This document shows positions 36,136 to 45,050 of a stretch of 64,000 nt of DNA, in pieces. Numbering within the stretch: position 1 is the first letter of the stretch; each line of letters begins with the position of its first letter. Where the stretch lies: NCBI RefSeq assembly GCF_024256385.1, contig NZ_JAMLFW010000001.1:248001-312000 (forward strand). The letters run 5' to 3'. The DNA is from Anatilimnocola floriformis (GTDB lineage: Bacteria; Planctomycetota; Planctomycetia; Pirellulales; Pirellulaceae). The notes under the pieces were generated by a model. It was not told the origin of the DNA. It saw only the letters and a list, made by a program, of their open reading frames with translations, and did no database searches. The position numbers and the translations under genes were made by a program.

Positions 36136-36867
36136 TCACTTCAAGCGAATCCCCTCGCCTAGCCACTGATTCATGTTCTCTTGACACTTCTTCGCGGCCG
36201 CACCTGATTTGTCATCACCAAATCGGGCTTGCAACTGGTCGCCGAGATCGTTCACTTTGGCCAGCGCGGCCTCGAATTCAGCCTGCACCGCTTTGCTGGC
36301 TGGTTTGAATTTCTTCCAGCGGCGGTGGTCTTCGTCAAACTGCGCATCCCATGCTTTGAATACGAGGTTGTATTGATGGTTCTCAGCGTCTTCATCGTAG
36401 GCCGCCAAGTCCTCGGGCAGTGGCTCGCGACGGCCGAAGTTCGGAATGGGCGAACGAATACCCGTCCAGGCCATTTCCCGATGCGGTGAGAAGCGGATCA
36501 CCACCAAGCCTGGTTGCCATTCTGCACACCAGTAGAGCTCCTGCTCGAACAGAACGTAGCTGAACCGAGCGAGAGTTCGCAAAATGATCACCGGCCCGGT
36601 CATGTACTCTTCGTCGCTCAAGGGTCGCAAGGTCGGGATGACTCGATCACACAGATAAGAGGCGTCGGCAGTTGCCAATGGCGCGGCGTGCATTACTTCT
36701 TTCCCGTTATCTTCGTCATCGGCAACGAAGATAAGATATTGCACGGCTACTCGCTTGTTGACCTTCGTTTGTACAGCCTTTTTGTTTGGAACTAGCGGGC
36801 TTTTTTTCGCGGCACGCTTAGTGGCCTTCTTGGCGACATTTTTCCGCGGCGTCTTTTTCTTGGCCAT
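36136..36867 (-). CDS. Hypothetical protein with Lys-rich histone H1-like N-terminal tail
   Basis: A 243-residue protein. The first 39 residues (MAKKKTPRKNVAKKATKRAA...) are Lys/Ala/Arg-rich like bacterial histone H1-like tails, suggesting DNA or RNA binding. The rest begins VAVQYLIFVADDEDNGKEVM and includes an alpha/beta region with LYWCAEWQPGLVVIRFSPHR and a helical C-terminus rich in charged residues (FEAALAKVNDLGDQL). I do not recognise the globular part. The ATG lies 9 nt after the dus stop with AAGGA overlapping that stop, so it is probably co-transcribed with dus. Confidence 0.6.
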   Translation of the reverse strand: MAKKKTPRKNVAKKATKRAAKKSPLVPNKKAVQTKVNKRVAVQYLIFVADDEDNGKEVMHAAPLATADASYLCDRVIPTLRPLSDEEYMTGPVIILRTLARFSYVLFEQELYWCAEWQPGLVVIRFSPHREMAWTGIRSPIPNFGRREPLPEDLAAYDEDAENHQYNLVFKAWDAQFDEDHRRWKKFKPASKAVQAEFEAALAKVNDLGDQLQARFGDDKSGAAAKKCQENMNQWLGEGIRLK

Positions 36868-36876
36868 ATTTATTCC

Positions 36877-37935
36877 TTAGGCACACTCTGTCGTCGAACG
36901 ATGCACAGCAGGATCGGGATAGCAGCCCGGCAGATCTTCGGCGTACCACTTTTGCAGCACGCCGTCCCATTCGGACAGATCTTTGATGCGCGCGAACGAT
37001 TCGCGGACGAGCAGATGCTGCGGATGCGAAGCCGCGAACTTGATGCCGAACTTGCGCATCTGCGGGCCGCAGCGCTCCGCGCCGTAGAGTTCCTGGGCCA
37101 GGAGAAAATGCTCGCGGAGAACATCGCGCTGTTCATAGAGCGATGGCGGCGGCGGCAACGGTTGGCCGGCAGCGAGGGCTCGGCATTGTGAGAAAATCCA
37201 CGGGTTGCCGATGCAGCCGCGGGCGATCGTCACGCCGTCGACGCTGGTGGTGCGAATCATGTTCAGGCAATCTTCAGCTGTAAAGAGATCGCCGCTGCCG
37301 ATGATCGTGCGCGTCGGGTACTGCTTCTTCACTTCGGTGAGAAACTCCCAGCGACTGGGGCCGACGTAGCGCTGCTTCACGGTGCGGCCATGCACGGTGA
37401 TGGCGTCGATGCCCATCTGCCACGCGCCTTCCATGATCGTGAAAAAGTTGTCGCGGCTTTCCTGCGTGTCGTCGAGGCCGCGGCGCATTTTGATCGTGAC
37501 AGGAATATTCGCGGGAACCGATTCGCGCGTGCGCCGAACAATTTCGAGCGCGACCGACGGCTGACTGAGATGAAATCCGCCGCGACAACGGCCGAGGACT
37601 TTTTTCACCGGACAACCGAAGTTGATATCGATCACATCGAAGCCCGCCGCGGCTAATCGGGCGGCCCCTTGGGCGAATTGCTCCGGCTCGGCCCCCATCA
37701 ACTGTCCAGCGACGGGGCGTTCTTCATCGGTCAGGTAGAGAAAGTGTTTGTTGCGAGCCCGGTCTTTGAACGTGACCAGAAACTGATCGAGCAACACTTC
37801 GCAGAGCGTGTACGACGCCCCATGCCGCCGCGCGATCAGCCGCATCGGCCAATCGCTGTATCCCGACAGGGCGGCCTGGACAAATGGCGAGCCGATTTGC
37901 AGGTGACCAATGCGAAGCTGAGGGAGGGGCGACAT
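36877..37935 (-). CDS. dus: tRNA-dihydrouridine synthase
   Basis: A 352-residue Dus flavoenzyme reducing uridines in tRNA D-loops. ATG 37935 gives MSPLPQLRIGHLQIGSPFVQ, typical family N-terminus; the longer ORF is not needed. AALSGYSDWPMRLIARRHGA is followed by QLMGAEPEQFAQGAARLA, DVIDINFGCPVKKV (active-site Cys108) and VTIKMRRGLDD. FMN-binding ITVHGRTVKQRY, GSGDLF and ARGCIGNPW are present. The exact subfamily (DusA, B or C) is not clear. An operon with the downstream Lys-rich gene is likely. Confidence 0.92.
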   Translation of the reverse strand: MSPLPQLRIGHLQIGSPFVQAALSGYSDWPMRLIARRHGASYTLCEVLLDQFLVTFKDRARNKHFLYLTDEERPVAGQLMGAEPEQFAQGAARLAAAGFDVIDINFGCPVKKVLGRCRGGFHLSQPSVALEIVRRTRESVPANIPVTIKMRRGLDDTQESRDNFFTIMEGAWQMGIDAITVHGRTVKQRYVGPSRWEFLTEVKKQYPTRTIIGSGDLFTAEDCLNMIRTTSVDGVTIARGCIGNPWIFSQCRALAAGQPLPPPPSLYEQRDVLREHFLLAQELYGAERCGPQMRKFGIKFAASHPQHLLVRESFARIKDLSEWDGVLQKWYAEDLPGCYPDPAVHRSTTECA

Positions 37936-38424
37936 GGCGAGCAAAGTTCCAACAACGGGGCGAATCTCTCCCCCGCATCCTACCGCAGGGCGGCAAATTC
38001 GTCGCGGCAGGGCTGAATCCGGAGTTCCCGCCACGCGAGGCAAATCGCTAGCAACTGGCGTAATTTCGGGTGCCGCGGCGGCGGATCGCCAGGATTACTA
38101 TCTCGTAAGCTATTTAGCGGAAATGAGTTGCGCAGTCGCTTGGCCTTGCCGCCGTAGGTGGGCTCTGCGAGGTTCCACCCCAAATCCTGCACTTGCCGCC
38201 GAACCCCCCAGACTGCCGCCGACGCCTTTACCCCGTCGCGATTTCGGCAAACAATACGGTTGGCGGTTTTTGCGGATTGCGCAAAGTTTTGCTGACACTA
38301 CGTAGTTTTAGGATGGACTGCCGAAGATCGGTCTGCCGAAAAGCTGAAGTGACATTTCAGGAAAAGAAATCGCCTTGCTGCTGCAGGCTCGCAGCCGGGC
38401 CGAGATTGAGAAAGAGAGTTGCTA
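37936..38424. other. Intergenic region between divergent dus and aceE
   Basis: This 489-nt gap must carry promoters for dus (minus) and aceE (plus). I see no RNA gene, repeat or convincing terminator. A Pro/Ala-poor run with CCGCCG-rich segments near 38195-38225 and a TACGTA palindrome near 38301 are visible; neither can be assigned a role. Confidence 0.3.
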
Positions 38425-41154
38425 ATGTCAGACGTACAAGACATTCCTGTTGATGATGCTGCCGCAGGCACTCACAACCAATCGCCGGTGCAGGATCTCG
38501 ATCCCGCCGAAACTCAGGAATGGCTTGATTCGCTGAACTACGTTCTGCAAAGCAAAGGCGGCGAGCGGGTGAAATACCTGCTGTCGGTCCTCGAAGAGCG
38601 AGCCCGCGAGCAAGGGGTCGATCTGCCTATCGATCTCGACACTCCTTATATCAATACGATTCCCGCCTCGGCCCAGCCGCGGTATCCCGGCAATCGCGAA
38701 ATCGAACGCCGCATCAAGAGCATCGTCCGCTGGAATGCGATGGCGATGGTCGTGAAGGCGAACAAGAACTTCGACGGCGTGGGTGGGCACATCTCCACGT
38801 TTGCGTCGAGCGCGACCTTGTACGAAGTGGCCTTCAACCACTTCTTCAAAGGCCGTGGCGAAGATGGCTACAGCAGTGACCAGATTTATTTTCAGGGGCA
38901 CGCTTCGCCGGGCATGTACTCGCGGGCCTTCCTCGAAGGCCGTTTGAGCGAAGAGAATCTGAATCACTTCCGCCGCGAGTTGCGCGAGACGCCCGGGTTG
39001 TCGTCGTATCCACATCCGTGGTTGATGCCGGAGTTCTGGGAATTCCCCACGGTGTCGATGGGCCTCGGCCCGATCATGTCGATCTATCAAGCCCGCTTCA
39101 ACTATTACCTGCAAGATCGCGGCATCAAGCCGATCAACGGTCGCAAGGTGTGGGCCTTCCTCGGTGACGGCGAATGCGACGAACCCGAGTCGCTCGGCGC
39201 GATCACGCTGGCCGGCCGCGAAAAGCTCGAAAATCTGGTCTTCGTCATCAACTGCAATCTGCAACGGCTCGATGGTCCGGTGCGCGGCAACGGCAAGATC
39301 ATTCAAGAGCTCGAAGGGCTGTTCCGTGGCGCCGGCTGGAATGTGATCAAAGTCGTCTGGGGCGAAGACTGGGATCCGCTACTGGAAAAAGATGAATCGG
39401 GCTTGCTCGCGAAACGAATGGCAGAGGTAGTCGACGGTCAGTATCAAAAGTACGTCGTCATGCCGGGCTCGTACACGCGTGAGCACTTCTTCGGCAAGTA
39501 TCCCGAGTTGCTCAAGCTGGTCGAGAACTACTCCGACGAAAAGCTCGCCAAGCTCCGCCGCGGCGGTCACGATCCGGAGAAGGTTTACGCGGCCTACAAA
39601 GCGGCCATGGACTGCAAAGGCAAGCCGACCGTCATTCTCGCGAAGACGATCAAGGGCTATGGTCTCGGCGAAGCGGGCGAAGGCCGCAACGTCGCGCACA
39701 ACAACAAGAAGATGAACGAAGCGGAGTTGCTCGAGTTCCGCACGCGGTTTGGCATTCCGATTTCGGATGCGGAAGTGGCCAAGACGCCGTTCTACAAGCC
39801 GCCAGAAGATTCTCAGGAAATGCGTTATCTGCGCGAACGTCGCGCAGCGCTCGGCGGCAGCGTGCCGAGCCGGCCGAAGGTCGCGCCGACGATTCAAACA
39901 CCGCAGTTCTCGGATTCCACGTTCAACGAGTTCAAAGTCGGCACCGGCGACAAGGAAGCCTCGACCACGATGGCCTTCGTGTCGTTGCTCCGCAAGCTGG
40001 TCCGCGACAAGCAGATCGGCAAGTATGTCGTGCCGATTGTTCCCGATGAATCGCGGACGTTCGGCATGGAAGGCATGTTCAACGAGATCGGCATCTACTC
40101 GCACGTCGGTCAGCTGTACGAGCCGGTCGATTCGGGCATTCTCGCCAAATACAAAGAGGCGACGAACGGCCAGATTCTGGAAGAAGGAATCACCGAAGCG
40201 GGCTCGATCAGCAGCTTCTGCGCGGCGGGCACTGCCTATGCTTCGCATGGCGTGAACATGATTCCGTTCTACATCTACTACTCGATGTTCGGCTTCCAGC
40301 GCGTCGGCGATTCGATCTGGTGCGCTCAGGACATGCGGGCCAAGGGCTTCTTGCTCGGCGGCACTGCGGGTCGCACGACGCTCAATGGCGAAGGCCTGCA
40401 GCATCAAGATGGTCACAGCTTGCTGAACGCGATCGCATTCCCGAACGTGCGGGCCTACGACCCGGCGTACAACTACGAGATCGCGGCGATCATTCTCGAC
40501 GGCATGCGGCGGATGTATCAGGACGGCGAGACGGCCATCTATTACCTGATGGTCGGCAACGAGAACTACGCGCATCCGCCGATGCCGGAAGGTGTCGAAG
40601 ACGGCATCATTCGCGGCATGTACAAGTTCAAGACCAAGGAAGTGCCGGGCGCCAAGCTTAAGGTGAACCTCTTCGGCGGTGGCGCTATCCTTCGTCATGT
40701 GCTGAAGGCGCAGGACCTCCTCGCCGAGAAGTACGGCATTAGCAGCAACGTGTGGAGCGTCACCAGCTACACGCAGTTGCGGCGCGATGCTCACTCCTGC
40801 GAGCATTGGAACATGCTGCATCCCGATCAGCCGCGGCGGACTTCGTATGTCGAAGAAGTTCTCGCGCCGGAAAAGGGAAGCCTGTTCGTCGCTGCGTCGG
40901 ATTATGTCCGGGCAGTGCAAGAACAGATCGCCGCTTGGATTCCTGGCGATTACTACGCCCTCGGCACCGACGGCATGGGCCGCAGCGAAACCCGAGAAGC
41001 CCTGCGTCGGCACTTCGAGGTCGATGCCGAATGCGTCACCCTCGCCACGCTGTATCGCTTGGGCCTCCGCGGCGACCTCGACAAGAGCGTGGCGGCTCAA
41101 GCCATTAAGGACCTCGGGATCAACCCCGAGAAGATCGATCCGTACTTTGCGTAA
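38425..41154 (+). CDS. aceE: Pyruvate dehydrogenase E1 component, homodimeric type
   Basis: A 909-residue homodimeric E1 that decarboxylates pyruvate with thiamine diphosphate and passes the acetyl group to E2. ATG 38425 (GAGAG upstream) was preferred to the TTG 6 nt before. The TPP/Mg motif is GDGECDEPESLGAITLAGRE, followed by FVINCNLQRLDGPVRGNGKI. WNAMAMVVKANK near the N-terminus and GRTTLNGEGLQHQDGHSLLN are E1 signatures; the C-terminal GTDGMGRSETREALRRHFEV domain is complete. aceF follows after 150 nt containing repeat A. No E3 (lpd) gene is in the window. Confidence 0.96.
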   Translation: MSDVQDIPVDDAAAGTHNQSPVQDLDPAETQEWLDSLNYVLQSKGGERVKYLLSVLEERAREQGVDLPIDLDTPYINTIPASAQPRYPGNREIERRIKSIVRWNAMAMVVKANKNFDGVGGHISTFASSATLYEVAFNHFFKGRGEDGYSSDQIYFQGHASPGMYSRAFLEGRLSEENLNHFRRELRETPGLSSYPHPWLMPEFWEFPTVSMGLGPIMSIYQARFNYYLQDRGIKPINGRKVWAFLGDGECDEPESLGAITLAGREKLENLVFVINCNLQRLDGPVRGNGKIIQELEGLFRGAGWNVIKVVWGEDWDPLLEKDESGLLAKRMAEVVDGQYQKYVVMPGSYTREHFFGKYPELLKLVENYSDEKLAKLRRGGHDPEKVYAAYKAAMDCKGKPTVILAKTIKGYGLGEAGEGRNVAHNNKKMNEAELLEFRTRFGIPISDAEVAKTPFYKPPEDSQEMRYLRERRAALGGSVPSRPKVAPTIQTPQFSDSTFNEFKVGTGDKEASTTMAFVSLLRKLVRDKQIGKYVVPIVPDESRTFGMEGMFNEIGIYSHVGQLYEPVDSGILAKYKEATNGQILEEGITEAGSISSFCAAGTAYASHGVNMIPFYIYYSMFGFQRVGDSIWCAQDMRAKGFLLGGTAGRTTLNGEGLQHQDGHSLLNAIAFPNVRAYDPAYNYEIAAIILDGMRRMYQDGETAIYYLMVGNENYAHPPMPEGVEDGIIRGMYKFKTKEVPGAKLKVNLFGGGAILRHVLKAQDLLAEKYGISSNVWSVTSYTQLRRDAHSCEHWNMLHPDQPRRTSYVEEVLAPEKGSLFVAASDYVRAVQEQIAAWIPGDYYALGTDGMGRSETREALRRHFEVDAECVTLATLYRLGLRGDLDKSVAAQAIKDLGINPEKIDPYFA

Positions 41155-41202
41155 GTAGGGATGAAGGGTTGAAGCGAGGAAGGGATGAAACTCCTCGCAT
41201 TA

Positions 41203-41246
41203 CTCCCTCGCCCCGGTACGCCGGGGAGAGGGTTGGGGTGAGGGGC
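41203..41246 (+). repeat. Dispersed palindromic repeat A, copy 2
   Basis: CTCCCTCGCCCCGGTACGCC followed by GGGGAGAGGGTTGGGGTGAG, a hairpin-forming element in the aceE-aceF gap. Same orientation as the copy at 49628-49672 and opposite to that at 6823-6866. It could modulate read-through between aceE and aceF. Confidence 0.85.
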
Positions 41247-41304
41247 CTGAGCCGCACCAAGACTTAGCTAATCAATCGAATCGAAGAATAGAAGCGAAAC
41301 AATC

Positions 41305-42669
41305 ATGGCCATCGAAGTCAAACTCCCCAATCTCGGCGAAGGTGTGGAATCGGGAGATATCGTTGACATCCTCGTCAGCGAGGGAGACACCATCGCCAAG
41401 GATCAGGCGATCATCGATATCGAAACCGGCAAAGCGACCATGCAAGTGCCGAGTGATTTCGCCGGCAAGGTCGTGAAGGTACACATCAAGAAGGGCCAAA
41501 CCGTGAAGAACGGTGCGGTCCTGCTCACGCTCGAAGGCGCCGCCGCTGGTGCCTCAGCCGCGCCAGCCAAGCCGGCTCCTGCTGCTGAAGCGCCGAAGGC
41601 TGCTCCGGCGCCAGCCAAGCCAGCGCCGCAACCTGCCGCTCCGGCTCCCCAGCCAGCCGCGGCGAAACCAGCGCCCGTTGCTCCTGCTCCCGTGAAGGCC
41701 GTTCCAGCGCCGCAGCCGGTTGCTCAAGCGCCGGTCGCCACCATCGCTCCCGCCGAAGAAGCAGCTGAGTATGGCGATGTCGCCGCGGGGCCGGCTGTTC
41801 GTCGCTTTGCTCGCGAAGTGGGCGTCGATCTGTCGCGCGTCACCGGCAGTGGTCCGGGCGGTCGCATTTCGCGCGAAGATGTTCTCGCCGTGGTCCGCGC
41901 TCAAAGCCAAGGCGTGGGTGTGAACAGTAGCAAGACTGACGCCGGCTCGAGCGCTCGCGACAACTACGGGCCGATCCATGTCGAGAAGATGACCAAGATC
42001 CGCAAGGTCATCGCGGCCCAGATGCACAAGTCGTGGACGACTTGCCCGCGGGTTACCAATTTCGACGATGCCGACGTGACCGAGCTGGAAAAGATCCGCG
42101 TCAGCAGCAAGGACGACTACGCTCGCAAGGGAATCAAGCTCACGAGCCTGCCGTTCGTGGTGAAGGCCGTCGCCATGGCCCTCAAGTCGCATCCCACGAT
42201 CAACGCTTCGATCGACGAAGATGGCGAGCACATCATCTTCAAGGACTACGTCAACGTCGGCATCGCGGTCGACACTGACCGGGGCCTGATGGTCCCCAGC
42301 CTGCGTCATCCCGACACCATGTCGATTCCCGATGTCGCGCGGGCCCTGGGAACAATCAGCGAGAACGTCCGCGACGGCAAGATTACGGCTGCCGACATGC
42401 AGGGGAGCACGTTCACCATCAGCAACCTCGGCGCGATCGGCGGTACTTACAGCACGCCGATCATCAACGTGCCGGAAGTAGCCATCCTGCTGGTTGGTCG
42501 GGCTCGCAAGATGCCGGTCGTCGTCAACGACGAAATCGTCATCCGCTTGATGATGCCGCTGAGCATTTCGTACGATCATCGCCTCGTCGACGGCGGCGCT
42601 GCGGCGCGGTTCCTCAACGACGTGATCGATTATCTGAAGAGCCCCAGCCGGTTGCTGCTCGCTCCGTAG
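41305..42669 (+). CDS. aceF: Dihydrolipoamide acetyltransferase (pyruvate dehydrogenase E2)
   Basis: A 454-residue E2 with a single lipoyl domain (1-80, lipoyl Lys43 in DIETGKATMQV) and an Ala/Pro-rich swinging linker (about 85-155). A peripheral-subunit binding domain (about 163-205, AVRRFAREVGVDLSRVTGSG) and the catalytic domain (about 230-454) follow. The active-site SYDHRLVDGG is at 422-431 with His425 and Asp429. It is shorter than E. coli AceF, which has three lipoyl domains. The neighbouring aceE makes the pyruvate assignment safer than other 2-oxoacid complexes. Confidence 0.95.
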   Translation: MAIEVKLPNLGEGVESGDIVDILVSEGDTIAKDQAIIDIETGKATMQVPSDFAGKVVKVHIKKGQTVKNGAVLLTLEGAAAGASAAPAKPAPAAEAPKAAPAPAKPAPQPAAPAPQPAAAKPAPVAPAPVKAVPAPQPVAQAPVATIAPAEEAAEYGDVAAGPAVRRFAREVGVDLSRVTGSGPGGRISREDVLAVVRAQSQGVGVNSSKTDAGSSARDNYGPIHVEKMTKIRKVIAAQMHKSWTTCPRVTNFDDADVTELEKIRVSSKDDYARKGIKLTSLPFVVKAVAMALKSHPTINASIDEDGEHIIFKDYVNVGIAVDTDRGLMVPSLRHPDTMSIPDVARALGTISENVRDGKITAADMQGSTFTISNLGAIGGTYSTPIINVPEVAILLVGRARKMPVVVNDEIVIRLMMPLSISYDHRLVDGGAAARFLNDVIDYLKSPSRLLLAP

Positions 42670-42672
42670 CGT

Positions 42673-43286
42673 TTACGCTTCGCCATCGTGCAGCAAGTAC
42701 GCCAGCGCGATGAAGTCGTACAGCGCGTGCGCGATGATCGCCGGCAGCAAACTGCCGCTGACGAGCATCAGCAGCCCAAAGTAAGCGCCGGCGAGTGTCG
42801 CCAGCGCGAAGTAAGTGTTGCTCAGATAGTGGCACAATCCGAACAAGACCGACGCGATCAATAAGCTGCCGACCAGTGCGAACGAGTTCGGCAGCAGCGC
42901 GGCCAGGCCCGCTTGAATCAAGCCGCGGAAGAGCACCTCTTCGCCAATTCCCGCCGCGAGCGCAACGATGAGGAGTTGCCACAGGGCGGCGCCTCGCAAT
43001 AACTTCTGTAGCAGCTCACGGACCTGATCTTTCAGATCAGCGAGTGCCTCCATTGCTCGAAATCGACCAGCAGAATGGCCACGGCTGGTCCGGTGGCGGC
43101 AACTCCCCAAAGTACGTCGCGGCAGAGCGCGCTCGCGTCGTAATCGGTCCGCCACAGACCGTGCCACGGATCAAAACCTACCAGCCAACCAATGACCATC
43201 GCCACAGCAGCGAGTCCACCCTCGAGCACTAGCGCAAGGCTCACAAAGCGAGCCGGCGACGGATTGGCATCTTCAGCAGGGAGCAC
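42673..43286 (-). pseudogene. CPBP family intramembrane glutamic endopeptidase, split by frameshift
   Basis: Two minus-strand ORFs (43286-43032 and 43167-42673) overlap and look like one protein of about 200 residues. The first (GTG 43286) has SLALVLEGGLAAVAMVIGWL and a second helix ending ILLVDFEQWRHSLI-stop. The second frame continues LADLKDQVRELLQKLL, LALAAGIGEEVLFRGLIQAG (the E-E-x3-R CPBP active site), VLFGLCHYLSN and AHALYDF. The first frame reaches the second by adding one base near 43032-43040, so a 1-bp deletion or sequence error is likely. An alternative ATG at 43053 would make the C-terminal part alone. If restored, it is a membrane protease (CAAX/bacteriocin-maturation family). 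It is the last gene of the six-gene minus-strand block. Confidence 0.65.
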
Positions 43287-43343
43287 GTTGGACTCAGGCG
43301 TTCAAAAAGACGCGTGCTTTCGCGGAGCGAAAGCCGACAGTGG

Positions 43344-44147
43344 TTACTTGCGGAGCACGATACACCGCTTGTGGCCGCAGCCATAGACCGAGCACGAGCC
43401 GAAGTACTGCCAGCAATCGAGATGGTGCGGCGTTTTACATTTCTGGCACTGCACCACGTTTTCAGTAAGTGGATCGCCGCAGACCTGGCATTCTGTATCG
43501 TGCAAGGAAATCGTAGGCCGCACTTGCCCTTCGACGAACTCAATGCCGTCGCTCAGCGGTTTTTGAATGAGCCGGATCAGCTTGAAGCAACAGCGGGCAA
43601 ATTCCGACAGCTGCAGCTCGCTGGTGAAGTGCTCGTGCTTGGTGACTCGCAGTGTGCCGCCACCTAACTGCAAGTGCAGATCGTGGTGGGGCTGCGTGCC
43701 GCAGCAGACCAGCGCCATGATCGCGTAACGAACGTCTTGACGCAGAAACTCGCGGATCTCGCGCTCGTTACTCCCTTGAATGATGAACGCCGCATCGAAC
43801 TCCGGCACGCCGATCTCGATGTCCTGCATGCCGAAGTATTTGCCGATGTTCTGGGCAATTCCCTGCGGCCGCAGTTCCATCCGCAGCCGAATGTCGAACA
43901 GCGACATGGTGAGATGCGTGTAAACATCGTCGCCGTCGTTCGAATAGCTGAGAGTCGTGGGCGTGTCGCCCAGCTGAAACGTCACCTGCGGGAAATCCCA
44001 GGCCCCGCCGCGCTTGATGCGGCCCCGCCAGATTGAGGCAAAACGATTCAGGTCGCTGTTATGCGATGAATACGCGATGCCGGCGATGATCACCATGATC
44101 ACGCCGATAGCGAACAGCACGACTGCAAATTCAACACCGCTCTCCAT
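43344..44147 (-). CDS. Membrane-anchored prokaryotic RING-finger protein, paralogue 3
   Basis: A 267-residue protein; the ATG at 44147 lies 1 nt after the stop of the previous gene (TAG-C-ATG), so translation is coupled. One N-terminal membrane helix (FAVVLFAIGVIMVIIAGIAY, 7-26) is followed by about 190 residues of mixed alpha/beta. The C-terminal treble-clef/RING is C220-x2-C223-x10-C234-x2-C237-x3-H241-H242-x2-C245-x6-C252-x4-C257 (PHHLDCWQYFGSCSVYGCG). This matches the prokaryotic RING family 1 pattern. RING domains bind metal and proteins; a ubiquitin-ligase-like role cannot be inferred. Closest relatives in the window are the next two genes upstream. Confidence 0.8.
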   Translation of the reverse strand: MESGVEFAVVLFAIGVIMVIIAGIAYSSHNSDLNRFASIWRGRIKRGGAWDFPQVTFQLGDTPTTLSYSNDGDDVYTHLTMSLFDIRLRMELRPQGIAQNIGKYFGMQDIEIGVPEFDAAFIIQGSNEREIREFLRQDVRYAIMALVCCGTQPHHDLHLQLGGGTLRVTKHEHFTSELQLSEFARCCFKLIRLIQKPLSDGIEFVEGQVRPTISLHDTECQVCGDPLTENVVQCQKCKTPHHLDCWQYFGSCSVYGCGHKRCIVLRK

Positions 44148-44148
44148 G

Positions 44149-44958
44149 CTATGCTCGCCTGGCTTCGGTGTAACGATGCTGCCCACAACCGTAGACCGCG
44201 CACGATTCGAAATAATTCCAGCAATCGAGATGGTGCGGCGTTTTGCAGCTCAAACAAAAGACGATCTTTCCCTCGAGCGGATGGCCACAGACCTGGCATT
44301 CGGTCTCTTGCACCCGCGGCAGCGGCGAAGACGAGACGAACTCGATCCCGGTGTTGCGCGAATAGGCGAGCGCTTCGAACACTTCGGAGAACAGGGTGAT
44401 GAACTCGTTCAGCTCACCCACGCTCTGAAAACCACGATGCTTTGTCACCCGCAGCACGCCGCCGGAAATCGTCAGGTGCAGATCGTTTGAGACCAGCGTG
44501 GAAAAACGAGCGAGCTTCAGGATCGCCACTTGCGACTGCGGATTCAGATACTCGATGATCCGCTCCGGTTGATTGCCGTTGATGATGAAGGCATCGTCGA
44601 ACTCGCGCGCGCCGATTTCCAGGTCATACATGCCCAGCAATTTCTTCAACTGCTGAATCACGTCCTGCACATACAGCTCAAGTCGCAGTTGCTTGTCGGG
44701 AAAATGAACCGACAAGTGTGTATTGCGGCTGTTTTTGCCGCGCTTCGAATAACTGAGCCGAGCATAGGCGTCGCCGATTTGCATCACGAGACCGTCGTAA
44801 CCAAAGAAGCCGCCCAGCTCGACGTAGCCCTTCCAACGCTTGGCGACTTGCTCGAGCACGCCTTTATTGACGGCGCTCGAAATCGACGCGATGGCGACGA
44901 AGATGCCAATAATCACCAGGAAGGCGATGAAGCATAAAGGAAACGCATCACGGGCCAC
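44149..44958 (-). CDS. Membrane-anchored prokaryotic RING-finger protein, paralogue 2
   Basis: A 269-residue paralogue with a GTG start (GGGAG 6 nt upstream). A membrane helix at 9-28 (CFIAFLVIIGIFVAIASISS) is followed by a region with the same layout as paralogue 3: KRWKGYVELGGFFGYDG, LSYSKRGKNSRNTHLSV, LRVTKHRGF and TGIEFV. The RING ligands are C221, C224, C235, C238, H242, H243, C246, C253 and C258, in identical spacing. Between the helix and the RING all three share W.G...RGG or GY...GG, LSYS, LRVTKH and GIEFV-type strings, so the intervening domain is homologous too. Confidence 0.8.
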   Translation of the reverse strand: MARDAFPLCFIAFLVIIGIFVAIASISSAVNKGVLEQVAKRWKGYVELGGFFGYDGLVMQIGDAYARLSYSKRGKNSRNTHLSVHFPDKQLRLELYVQDVIQQLKKLLGMYDLEIGAREFDDAFIINGNQPERIIEYLNPQSQVAILKLARFSTLVSNDLHLTISGGVLRVTKHRGFQSVGELNEFITLFSEVFEALAYSRNTGIEFVSSSPLPRVQETECQVCGHPLEGKIVFCLSCKTPHHLDCWNYFESCAVYGCGQHRYTEARRA

Positions 44959-45050
44959 GGCAAGCTCCCAAATCTCCCTTCAGCAGCGAAAGGACGTTTT
45001 ATGGTATTCGATTTTCGCCAGATGTTCTTTTGCGAAAACCGAAATCCCCC

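Noticed and set aside
39379-41100. A 573-residue minus-strand ORF
   Set aside because: It is exactly antisense to aceE and shows only biased composition.
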